This document shows, in pieces, positions 5,560-11,347 of a stretch of 11,347 nucleotides of DNA. Numbering within the stretch: position 1 is the first letter of the stretch; every line of letters starts with the position of its first letter. The translations under genes were made by a program, and so were the position numbers. This DNA comes from an uncultured Eggerthella sp. (GTDB lineage Bacteria > Actinomycetota > Coriobacteriia > Coriobacteriales > Eggerthellaceae): assembly GCA_900547965.1 (NCBI GenBank), contig URJE01000055.1, positions 1 to 11,347 on the forward strand, read 5' to 3'. The notes beneath the pieces were generated by a model, which saw only the letters and a list, made by a program, of their open reading frames with translations, did no database searches and was not told the DNA's origin.

Positions 5560-5850
5560 ATGAATCTTAAGCCGCTCGGTGATCGCATCATCGTCAAGCA
5601 GGACGAGGCTCAGGAAACCACCGCAGGTGGCCTGTACATCGCTGCAGAGTCCAAGGAAAAGCCCCAGTCCGGTGTTGTTCTGGCTGTAGGCGAAGGCAAG
5701 GTCAACAACGAAGGTGAGCACCTTCCCATGCCTGTTAAGGCTGGCGACCATGTTCTGTATGGCAAGTACGGCGGAACCGAAGTCGATGTTGAAGGCGAAA
5801 AGGTTCTGATCCTTCGCGCAGACGACATTTACGCTGTTTACGCAGAGTAA
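5560..5850 (+). CDS. groS: Co-chaperonin GroES (Hsp10)
   Basis: This heptameric lid closes the GroEL chamber and helps fold proteins in the cytoplasm in an ATP-driven cycle. The 96-residue product is full length. It starts MNLKPLGDRIIVKQDEAQET; the mobile loop is at about residues 16-32 with the GroEL-contacting hydrophobic tip GGLYI, and GDHVLYGKYGGTEV precedes the C-terminal strand ending DDIYAVYAE. The ATG at 5560 is preceded by GAAAGGAAG; the in-frame ATG at 5503 would add 19 non-homologous residues starting inside the post-CIRCE leader. groEL follows after 93 nt. Control by HrcA is indicated by the perfect CIRCE element upstream. Confidence 0.98.
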   Translation: MNLKPLGDRIIVKQDEAQETTAGGLYIAAESKEKPQSGVVLAVGEGKVNNEGEHLPMPVKAGDHVLYGKYGGTEVDVEGEKVLILRADDIYAVYAE

Positions 5851-5860
5851 GTAGGTTCTG

Positions 5861-5902
5861 GCTTGCCGCATAACTCGGAGCGGCAAGCGCAAGCGTTTTT
5901 TT
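5861..5902 (+). promoter_or_regulatory. Terminator-like hairpin between groES and groEL
   Basis: GCTTGCCGC (5861-5869) and GCGGCAAGC (5880-5888) form a perfect 9-bp stem with a 10-nt loop; 7 nt later comes a run of seven T (5896-5902). An alternative 6-bp stem, GCGCAA (5887-5892) with TTGCGC (5901-5906), shares two bases with the first, so the two could compete. It may be a partial terminator or an mRNA processing and stability element that sets the GroES:GroEL ratio. Confidence 0.5.
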
Positions 5903-5943
5903 GCGCTTCATTCGGTACTACTTCATTTGAAAGGAATTTCAAT

Positions 5944-7575
5944 ATGGCTAAGGAAATCAAGTTTGAGGCCGATGCCCGCGCAGGCATGGCTCAGGGCGTA
6001 AAGAAGCTCGCAGACGCCGTAAAGGTAACCCTTGGACCTAAGGGTCGCTACGTTGCTCTCGAGCGCTCTTTCGGCGCACCGCTGGTAACCAACGACGGTG
6101 TTACCGTTGCTCGCGAGGTTGAGCTCGAAGATCCCGTGGAAAACATGGGCGCTCAGCTGGTAAAGGAAGCCGCTGTTAAGACCAACGACGTTGCTGGTGA
6201 CGGCACCACCACCGCAACCCTTCTTGCCGACGTTATCGTAAGCGAAGGTCTGCGCAACGTAACCGCTGGCGCTGACGCTCTTGGCATTCGTCGCGGTATC
6301 GACAAGGCAACTGAAGCCGTTGTTGCTGCTATCAAGAACGATGCAACCGAAATCTCCACCAAGGAGCAGATTGCAAACGTTGGTACCATTTCCGCTGGCG
6401 ATGCAGTAATCGGCGAAAAGATCGCTGAGGCAATGGACGAAGTTGGCAAAGACGGCGCTATTTCCGTTGAGGACAGCCAGACTTTCGGCATCGACATCGA
6501 TGTTGTTCAGGGCATGCAGTACGATCGCGGTTACATCTCTCCTTACATGGCAACCGACTCCGAGCGCATGGAAGCCGTTCTGAATGATCCTTACATCCTG
6601 CTCACCGACCTTAAGGTTACCTCCATCCAGGATATGGTTCCCCTGCTGGAAGGCATTATGAAGGCAGGCCGTCCGCTGCTCATCGTTGCAGAAGACGTTG
6701 AGGGCGAAGCACTGGGCACCCTGCTGCTGAACAAGCTGCGTGGCACCCTGAACGTAGTTGCTATCAAGGCTCCCGGCTTCGGCGATCGTCGTGCTCGCAT
6801 CCTCGAGGACATTGCAGTTGTTACGGGCGGCAAGGTAGTTTCCAAGGACTTCGGCATGACGCTTGCAGACGTTACCGTTGACGCTCTTGGTACCGCCAAG
6901 ACCGTTAAGGTTTCCAAGGACGCAACCGTTATCGTTGACGGCGCTGGCGACAAGGCGGCAATCGATGCTCGCGTTGCTCAGATGCGCAACGAGCTGGAGC
7001 ACCTCACCTCCGACTTCGACAAGGAAAAGCTGCAGGAGCGCCTGTCCAAGCTTTCCGGTGGCGTTGCTGTTCTTAAGGTTGGCGCTGCTACCGAGTCCGA
7101 GCTCAAGGAAAAGAAGAGCCGTATCGAAGACGCTCTGCAGGCAACCCGCGCAGCAGTTGAAGAAGGCATCGTTGCTGGTGGCGGCGTAGCTCTCATCAAC
7201 GCAATCAGCGCGCTTGATGCAGTTGAGGTTGCAAACGCAGACGAGCAGGTTGGCGTCGACATTATCCGCAAGGCGCTCGAGGCTCCTATGCGCGCAATTG
7301 CAACCAACGCTGGCTATGAAGGCTCTGTTGTTGTCGAAAAGGCCAAGGCATTCGCTAAGGGTGAAGGTTACAACTTCGCAAACGGCGAAGAGGGCAGCAT
7401 GATTGAGATGGGCGTTTCCGATCCTGTAAAGGTTACGCGCACCGCTCTGCAGTCTGCAGCATCCGTTGCTGGCCTGATCCTCATCACCGAGGCAACCATC
7501 AACGAAATCCCCAAGGAAGGTCCCGACCTGTCCGCACTCGCTGGCGCAGGCCAGGGCGGCATGGGCATGATGTAA
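5944..7575 (+). CDS. groL: Chaperonin GroEL (Hsp60)
   Basis: Double-ring ATPase that encloses non-native proteins under the GroES lid. The 543-residue product is full length, MAKEIKFEADARAGM to the typical C-terminal GGMGMM repeat. Nucleotide-site features are all present: TLGPKGRYV (29-37), Asp51 in NDGVTV, GDGTTT (85-90), and the hydrolysis Asp in SRIEDALQATRAAVEEG followed by IVAGGG (equivalent to E. coli Asp398). The apical-domain stretch GYISPYM and the KAPGFGDRR segment are intact. The start at 5944 fits AAAGGAA upstream and family alignment; the ATG at 5863 lies in the intergenic hairpin. Codon use is strongly biased (GCT/GCA, GTT, AAC, GGC), as expected for a highly expressed gene. 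It is co-transcribed with groES and likely under CIRCE/HrcA control. Confidence 0.99.
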   Translation: MAKEIKFEADARAGMAQGVKKLADAVKVTLGPKGRYVALERSFGAPLVTNDGVTVAREVELEDPVENMGAQLVKEAAVKTNDVAGDGTTTATLLADVIVSEGLRNVTAGADALGIRRGIDKATEAVVAAIKNDATEISTKEQIANVGTISAGDAVIGEKIAEAMDEVGKDGAISVEDSQTFGIDIDVVQGMQYDRGYISPYMATDSERMEAVLNDPYILLTDLKVTSIQDMVPLLEGIMKAGRPLLIVAEDVEGEALGTLLLNKLRGTLNVVAIKAPGFGDRRARILEDIAVVTGGKVVSKDFGMTLADVTVDALGTAKTVKVSKDATVIVDGAGDKAAIDARVAQMRNELEHLTSDFDKEKLQERLSKLSGGVAVLKVGAATESELKEKKSRIEDALQATRAAVEEGIVAGGGVALINAISALDAVEVANADEQVGVDIIRKALEAPMRAIATNAGYEGSVVVEKAKAFAKGEGYNFANGEEGSMIEMGVSDPVKVTRTALQSAASVAGLILITEATINEIPKEGPDLSALAGAGQGGMGMM

Positions 7576-7601
7576 GTTCGGTACGTCCGCTCGTGCACTC
7601 G

Positions 7602-7630
7602 AAAAGGCACCCTTTGGGGTGCCTTTTCTT
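7602..7630 (+). terminator. Intrinsic terminator of groES-groEL
   Basis: AAAAGGCACCC (7602-7612) and GGGTGCCTTTT (7617-7627) form a perfect 11-bp stem with a 4-nt loop, continuing into CTT. It lies 26 nt after the groEL stop. Confidence 0.95.
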
Positions 7631-7661
7631 TGCGCACTCGCTCCATACGGGATGACGCTGC

Positions 7662-7760
7662 GCGGCGCCCTGGCGAGCGCAGCTGGCTTTCAAGCGCTCA
7701 GCATGGCCATAAGGCCTATGCTTCGTGCTTTCAAGTCAGCTGCGCTCGCCAGGGCGCCGC
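7662..7760. repeat. Perfect 24-bp inverted repeat, 51-nt spacer
   Basis: The arm at 7662-7685 (GCGGCGCCCTGG...) is the exact reverse complement of 7737-7760; G-U plus three more pairs extend it to 28 bp. The spacer holds a second stem, AGCAT-GGCC (7700-7708) with GGCC-T-ATGCT (7713-7722), one base bulged. The octamer CTTTCAAG occurs in both halves of the spacer in direct orientation. It lies beyond the groEL terminator, so it is not needed to end that transcript. No target-site duplication is obvious. Confidence 0.9.
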
Positions 7761-7841
7761 TCGCTGATTTACTGGCGCATGCCCCGGCGTCGTTAATGCC
7801 CTTTGGGCGTTTGCTCAAATTCGCTTTGCTCTTTGAGCTCG

Positions 7842-7888
7842 GGATCCGGATTCGCTTCGCTCTGCGAACCGCTGGGTCCTCCTTTTGT
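7842..7888 (+). repeat. Imperfect stem-loop followed by a U-rich tail
   Basis: GGATCC (7842-7847) pairs with GGGTCC (7874-7879). Inside, GGATTCGC (7848-7855) pairs with GCGAACC (7864-7870) with one bulged A. TCCTTTTGTTG follows. It could terminate plus-strand transcripts crossing this region, but no gene feeding it is visible. Confidence 0.4.
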
Positions 7889-7896
7889 TGTATTCG

Positions 7897-7932
7897 ATAG
7901 CTTTGGTGAATCATTTTTGATTCTATTGCTAT
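7897..7932. repeat. Nested inverted repeat with GAATCA-TTTT-TGATTC core
   Basis: The core is GAATCA (7908-7913) and TGATTC (7918-7923); outer ATAGC (7897-7901) and GCTAT (7928-7932) can pair around it. It is AT-rich, so it may be an operator-type palindrome rather than a strong RNA structure. It lies about 140 nt upstream of the first AEC gene. Confidence 0.4.
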
Positions 7933-8073
7933 GGTTTTGTGAAGAATCGACCTTGGGACAATCTCGTTTAGCGGACAGGAGTACCCTCGCGTGCGGGCCT
8001 TTGGCCTATTGAGCATATTCGTTAGTTATTTTGCATATCAATCAGGCATGCGCAGGAAGAAGGTATTACTCCT

Positions 8074-9033
8074 ATGGAGGTTTTTCAGCACACGTTCACT
8101 CAGATGCTGATGCTGTTCGCGATCATGTTGTGCGGTTTTATCGCAAGAAAGAAGCGCATGACCGATGATCTTTTCGATGGAAACCTTTCCAAGCTGGTAA
8201 TGTCCATTACCCTTCCTGCGACCATTTTGAACTCGGTGCTCTCCGACAGCCAGCTACCGCCCGACGAGGTTATCCTTACCATGTTTGGCTATGCGACTTT
8301 GTATTTCTTGTTTGCCGCGGTTTTTTCGTATGCAGTTGCCCATCTGGTGTATCGCAAGCTCAACCGTCCAGCACGTGGGGCGCATGCCTTCATGATGGTG
8401 TTCGGAAACGTGGGCTTTCTGGGCTTCGCGGTGCTTGCTGCTATATTCGACGACAACGCTGTGCTGTATGCAGCGGTATTCAACATCGTGTTTAATGTGG
8501 TGCTCTTTTCGCTCGGCGTGTTCTTCGTCGCGGGCGACGACGAGCAAACGAGGGAAAAGCGTAGCGTAAAAATGCAGCTGAAAGCACTGGGTCACACCCT
8601 TGCCAAGCCGGTAATGCTGGCCTCCTATGCCGCGATGGCCTTGGCGTTGCTGCATATAACCGACAATGGCCCCATTGGGCAAACGTGCAGCATCTTAGGT
8701 GGAATGACGGTTCCTGCCGCAATGCTAATCATCGGTTCAACCTTGGCGAAGATGCCTGTGCGCGAAATGCTGTTCGACGGCTGGAGCTATCTCACTACGC
8801 TTATTCGCCTTGTCGTGGTTCCGGTATGCGTGTATTTTGTCTTCGGGCTGTTCGTGAGCGATCCGTACCTTCTTGCTATTCTGGTGCTTCTGGCCGCCAT
8901 GCCCGCCGCTTCGAATGGCACCATGTTGTGCTTGGCCTATGATGGCGACACGCGAACTATGTCGCGCGGAACCTTCCTGACCACGGTATTTTCCCTGATC
9001 ACATTGCCTGTTATTGCACTTATTGTGGTGTAG
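8074..9033 (+). CDS. AEC-family (auxin efflux carrier-like) permease, copy 1
   Basis: Integral membrane transporter of 319 residues with about ten predicted helices in two five-helix halves joined by a charged loop (about residues 154-172, GDDEQTREKRSVK). Bacterial AEC members include malate and malonate permeases and other organic-anion or amino-acid carriers; the substrate here cannot be read from sequence. Family features seen are SKLVMSITLPATILNSVLS in the first half, FGNVGFLGFAVL (110-121), GGMTVPAAMLIIGSTLA (209-225) and AAMPAASNGTMLCLAY (274-289). The start ATG at 8074 is preceded by AGGAAGAAGG at a slightly long spacing. A closely related second copy follows at 9271 in the same orientation, which indicates tandem duplication. 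Confidence 0.92.
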   Translation: MEVFQHTFTQMLMLFAIMLCGFIARKKRMTDDLFDGNLSKLVMSITLPATILNSVLSDSQLPPDEVILTMFGYATLYFLFAAVFSYAVAHLVYRKLNRPARGAHAFMMVFGNVGFLGFAVLAAIFDDNAVLYAAVFNIVFNVVLFSLGVFFVAGDDEQTREKRSVKMQLKALGHTLAKPVMLASYAAMALALLHITDNGPIGQTCSILGGMTVPAAMLIIGSTLAKMPVREMLFDGWSYLTTLIRLVVVPVCVYFVFGLFVSDPYLLAILVLLAAMPAASNGTMLCLAYDGDTRTMSRGTFLTTVFSLITLPVIALIVV

Positions 9034-9216
9034 CGCGCTGAACAGCGCTGTTGGGGTGTTCGCGTTTGCCGGATGGGCGCACATTCGCCGAGCGTTAGGC
9101 GCGTCAAGGGAGCGCTGTGTCGTCCATTACGCGCACTTGCCTGCCGCTTTTCCTCTTCATCGACCGCGTTGTCACCACCTTTGCCCTGCTCATGCATCCG
9201 CATACTTCCCTTACCC

Positions 9217-9245
9217 TATAATTGCCTTGCGCCTCAAAGGCGCAA
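9217..9245 (+). promoter_or_regulatory. Promoter -10 box and start-site palindrome for AEC copy 2
   Basis: A perfect TATAAT (9217-9222) is followed at 9227-9245 by TTGCGCC-TCAAA-GGCGCAA, a perfect 7-bp inverted repeat (8 bp with T-A closing). Transcription would start close to its left arm. It could be a repressor operator or a 5' mRNA hairpin. No good -35 is seen at 16-18 nt. It shows the second permease need not depend on the first for transcription. Confidence 0.5.
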
Positions 9246-9270
9246 TCGGTAGCTAAATTAGGGGTTGTTC

Positions 9271-10233
9271 GTGGAAGTTCTTACACACGCTGGGTTACAG
9301 ATGCTCATTCTGTTCACCGTGGTGCTGCTTGGTGCACTGGCGCGCAAACTTCACTTAATGAACGATACCTTCGACGCCCTGCTCTCTAAACTCGTCATGA
9401 CGGTGGCGCTTCCCGGCATGATCCTTAATTCGGTGCTGAGCAACACGAATTTGCCCGATTCCCGCACCATTCTTATGCTGCTGGTGTATTCGACCGCACT
9501 CTACTTTTTCATCTGCTTGTTTGCGTGGGTTTTCGTGCGCGTGGTGTATCGGGGTGTGCCGAAGCCAGCGCAGGGTGCGCATGCTTATCTCATATCGTTC
9601 GGAAATACGGGCTTTATCGGCTTCGCGGTGTTGGGTGCCATCATGGGGAATGACGCCGTGCTCTACGGCGCTGTTTACAACATTCCCTACAATGTCTTTA
9701 TGTTCTCGGTTGGAATGTTGTTTATCGCGAGTACAGGAACAGAAGGCGTGGCGGCCAAAAAGCCGCTAAAAGAACAGGTGAAGGCTATCGGCAAGCAGCT
9801 TGTGAGTCCCTGTCTTATCAGCTGCTTCATTGCTATGTTTCTTGCCCTATTCGGCGTTACCGACTCGGGCTATATCGGTCAGACGTGTAATCTGCTGGGG
9901 CAGATGACGGTGCCGGCAGCTATGTTGGTAATCGGATCGACGCTCGCCAAGCAGCCCTTGAAGCAGATGGTGAACGATGTCTGGAGCTACCTCACTTCGT
10001 TCATGCGTTTGGCAGGTGTGCCGCTGCTCATCTTTTTCATAGGCGGTATCTTTATCCATGATCCATATATTCTTGCGGTTATCGTGATTGAGTCAGCGAT
10101 GCCGGCTGCTTCGTCGGGCATTATGATGTGCTTGGCCTATGGCGGCGATACCATGACTATGTCGCGTGGAACTTTCATAACCACCATCCTCTCGATCGTC
10201 ACTTTGCCGCTGTTGGCGCTGCTGGTGGTGTAG
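9271..10233 (+). CDS. AEC-family (auxin efflux carrier-like) permease, copy 2
   Basis: The 320-residue paralogue of the upstream permease aligns over its whole length. Shared stretches include SKLVM, ILNSVLS, FGN-GF-GFAVL, IGQTC, MTVPAAML-IGSTLAK, MPAAS-G-M-CLAY and TMSRGTF. The most divergent part is the central loop (ASTGTEGVAAKKPLKE), where substrate- or partner-specific differences may lie. The GTG at 9271 is chosen because AGGGG (9260-9264) precedes it by 6 nt and the resulting MEVLTHAG matches MEVFQHTF of copy 1; a TTG at 9265 would add two residues and overlap the SD spacing. About ten membrane helices are predicted and the substrate is unknown. It has its own TATAAT box and palindrome upstream. 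I see no intrinsic terminator after the stop, so it may be co-transcribed with the methyltransferase 67 nt downstream. Confidence 0.92.
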   Translation: MEVLTHAGLQMLILFTVVLLGALARKLHLMNDTFDALLSKLVMTVALPGMILNSVLSNTNLPDSRTILMLLVYSTALYFFICLFAWVFVRVVYRGVPKPAQGAHAYLISFGNTGFIGFAVLGAIMGNDAVLYGAVYNIPYNVFMFSVGMLFIASTGTEGVAAKKPLKEQVKAIGKQLVSPCLISCFIAMFLALFGVTDSGYIGQTCNLLGQMTVPAAMLVIGSTLAKQPLKQMVNDVWSYLTSFMRLAGVPLLIFFIGGIFIHDPYILAVIVIESAMPAASSGIMMCLAYGGDTMTMSRGTFITTILSIVTLPLLALLVV

Positions 10234-10285
10234 CTCCCGTTTCGTGGCGGTCGGCGGGTGCGTTGCACATAGGGAAAAGACAGCT

Positions 10286-10302
10286 ATTGAAAGGCTTTCA
10301 AT
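10286..10302 (+). promoter_or_regulatory. Palindrome covering the SD and start codon of the methyltransferase gene
   Basis: ATTGAAAGGCTTTCAAT is a perfect palindrome around one central base; as RNA it can form a 7-bp stem with a GGC loop. It includes the SD (GAAAGG, 10289-10294) and the first two bases of the AUG (10301). The stem is A/U-rich and would be weak, so temperature- or ligand-sensitive translation is possible but unproven. Confidence 0.4.
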
Positions 10303-11146
10303 GATTGAGTACCCAACTTCTTTGGAGGATCCGCGACTTGATGTGTACGCGCGCCTGACAGAGCTTCAGTTGCGCAATAAGCTTGAGCCGGAAAAAGGAA
10401 TTTTTATCGCCGAATCGGACAAGGTTATCGACCGTGCGTTGGCGGCGGGCTATCAGCCGATTTCCCTCTTGGTGCCCGAGCATCGTTTTGAACGCATGGC
10501 TGATCTTGTAAATCGCATGGGCGGCAATAAGCCTGTCGAAGAAGGCGGCCTTACTGTTTTCGTTATGCCTGCTGAAGAGGTTGAAAAGTTGGCGGGTTAC
10601 GAATTGACCCGTGGCGTGCTATGCGCAATGCGCCGCAAACCTTTGCCTTCGGTGGAAGAAACGGTTGCCAATGCACGCCACATTGCCATCTTGGAAGACA
10701 TTACCAACCATACCAACGTGGGCTCCGCCTTCCGCAGTGCTGCGGCGTTGGGGGTGGATGCGGTTTTGTGTACGCCCGCATGCTGTGATCCTTTGTACCG
10801 TCGCGCGGTTCGTGTTTCTATGGGCACGGTGTTCCAGGTGCCTTGGACGCGCATCGGAGATCAGCCGGGGGAGGAATGGCCCCAGGGTGGTATTGCCAAG
10901 TTGCGGAGCCTAGGATTCAAGACTGCGGCCATGGCTCTTGACGATAATTCGGTAAGCCTCGACTGTCCTGAGCTCAAAGAATGTGAAAAACTTGCCATCA
11001 TCATGGGCACGGAGGGTGATGGCCTGTCGCAGCACACCATAGCCGCATGCGACTATACGGTGAAGATCCCTATGGCGCATGGAGTTGATTCTCTCAATGT
11101 CGCTGCTGCGAGTGCCGTGGCGTTTTGGGAGCTAAGAGCGCGATAG
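10301..11146 (+). CDS. RNA 2'-O-methyltransferase, SpoU/TrmH (SPOUT) family
   Basis: Predicted cytoplasmic SAM-dependent ribose methyltransferase acting on rRNA or tRNA; the target nucleotide cannot be deduced. The 281-residue product has an N-terminal substrate-binding part (about 1-115, with EKGIFIAESDKVIDRALAAG) and a C-terminal SpoU knot domain. Motif 1 is EDITNHTNVGSAFRSAAALG (132-151), with the catalytic-type Asn139 and Arg145. Motif 2 is IIMGTEGDGLS (233-243). Motif 3 is IPMAHGVDSLNVAAASAVA (256-274). It is about the usual length for RlmB/TrmH-like proteins. The ATG at 10301 has GAAAGG at 6 nt; an in-frame start at 10244 would add 19 residues through the intergenic region. The tRNA-Gln gene follows, but that adjacency alone does not identify a substrate. 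Confidence 0.94.
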   Translation: MIEYPTSLEDPRLDVYARLTELQLRNKLEPEKGIFIAESDKVIDRALAAGYQPISLLVPEHRFERMADLVNRMGGNKPVEEGGLTVFVMPAEEVEKLAGYELTRGVLCAMRRKPLPSVEETVANARHIAILEDITNHTNVGSAFRSAAALGVDAVLCTPACCDPLYRRAVRVSMGTVFQVPWTRIGDQPGEEWPQGGIAKLRSLGFKTAAMALDDNSVSLDCPELKECEKLAIIMGTEGDGLSQHTIAACDYTVKIPMAHGVDSLNVAAASAVAFWELRAR

Positions 11147-11219
11147 GTTCTCCTCTCCCTGTACGTGGCATGACGGCGCTCGTATTGGGTTGTGGCGTTT
11201 TGGCGAATCGGCTGTTTGT

Positions 11220-11249
11220 TTGGCTTGACCATGCCAGATACGTTATAAT
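11220..11249 (+). promoter_or_regulatory. Promoter of the tRNA-Gln gene
   Basis: TTGGCT (11220-11225) and a perfect TATAAT (11244-11249) are separated by 18 nt. Transcription would begin about 18 nt before the mature tRNA 5' end. TTGACC at 11225-11230 is closer to consensus but is only 13 nt from the -10. Confidence 0.65.
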
Positions 11250-11273
11250 CACAAAACGCCTTATGGCATACGC

Positions 11274-11347
11274 TGGGCCATCGTCCAATGGCAGGACCCT
11301 GGTTTTTGGTACCAGTTATGTAGGTTCGAATCCTGCTGGCCCAGCCA
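11274..11347 (+). tRNA. tRNA-Gln, anticodon UUG, CCA encoded
   Basis: A complete cloverleaf can be folded by eye. The acceptor stem is TGGGCCA with TGGCCCA, the D stem GTCC with GGAC, and the anticodon stem CTGGT with ACCAG around loop TTTTGGT (anticodon TTG). The variable loop is TTAT, and the T stem GTAGG with CCTGC (one G-U) surrounds TTCGAAT. The discriminator base is G and CCA is encoded at 11345-11347, the last bases of the window. UUG reads CAA and, by wobble, CAG glutamine codons. Confidence 0.97.

Larger units (their letters stand above)
7576..8073. other. Long gene-free region rich in inverted repeats downstream of groEL
   Basis: I see no credible gene in 498 nt; open frames on both strands lack SD sites and recognisable domains. 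It contains the groEL terminator (7602-7627), a perfect 24-bp inverted repeat with an inner hairpin (7662-7760), three or four further stem-loops (7813-7838, 7842-7879, 7897-7932, 7996-8006), and the leader of the first AEC permease. A near-perfect direct repeat, ATTCGCTTTGCTCT and ATTCGCTTCGCTCT (7819-7832 and 7850-7863), lies within it. No clear sigma-70 promoter for the AEC gene was found. Confidence 0.7.

Noticed and set aside
5923..7002. Minus-strand 359-residue open frame opposite groEL
   Set aside because: It arises from the strong codon bias of groEL; composition is atypical and no motif or SD was seen.
7619..7900. Plus-strand 93-residue frame after groEL
   Set aside because: It begins inside the groEL terminator stem and reads through the 24-bp inverted repeat arms, giving an Ala/Leu-rich sequence without family features.
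7690..8016. Minus-strand 108-residue frame in the groEL-AEC interval
   Set aside because: Its translation is basic, Ala/Ser/Lys-rich and runs through the inverted repeats; no SD or domain supports it.

Overview
The window looks like chromosomal DNA of a moderately GC-rich, anaerobic-type actinobacterium, most likely class Coriobacteriia (family Eggerthellaceae or a close relative). This rests on my recognition of the GroEL/GroES style (HrcA/CIRCE control, GGMGMM tail), the hypA-hypB pair beside tatC, the CynX/NimT-type MFS permease and the tandem AEC permeases. It is a family-level inference from protein style, not a database result. No phage, plasmid, IS element or CRISPR array is visible.

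Layout. Positions 1-2108 are one plus-strand operon segment: the tail of a probable TatA/TatB gene, tatC, hypA and hypB. Export of folded proteins (Tat) and nickel delivery to [NiFe] hydrogenase (HypA, HypB) sit together, which suggests a hydrogenase locus upstream of the window. A long-stem inverted repeat with T-runs at 2164-2238 probably ends this transcript. Positions 2416-3743 (minus strand) hold an MFS permease of the CynX/NimT type split by a -1 frame change at a run of five A. A small 45-residue ORF of uncertain status follows at 3910-4047. An alpha/beta hydrolase (4170-5117, GTG start) has a terminator-like hairpin directly in front of its ribosome binding site. Positions 5118-5559 are the regulatory region of groES-groEL, with a perfect CIRCE operator at 5473-5499 and a second, degraded CIRCE-like element at 5235-5261 overlapped by another palindrome. 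groES and groEL (5560-7575) are separated by a terminator-like hairpin and followed by a strong intrinsic terminator.

Positions 7576-8073 are a gene-free region dense in inverted repeats, dominated by a perfect 24-bp inverted repeat. Two paralogous AEC-family permeases follow (8074-9033 and 9271-10233). The second has its own TATAAT box and a palindrome at the expected start of transcription. A SpoU-family RNA 2'-O-methyltransferase (10301-11146), with its SD and AUG inside a small palindrome, and a complete tRNA-Gln(UUG) with encoded CCA (11274-11347) close the window.

The genes are mostly housekeeping or transport and do not form one obvious new system. The parts worth a second look are regulatory and structural: the doubled CIRCE-like arrangement, the groES/groEL intergenic hairpin, the broken or split MFS gene whose frame-change site coincides with a hairpin and internal SD, and the 24-bp inverted repeat downstream of groEL.
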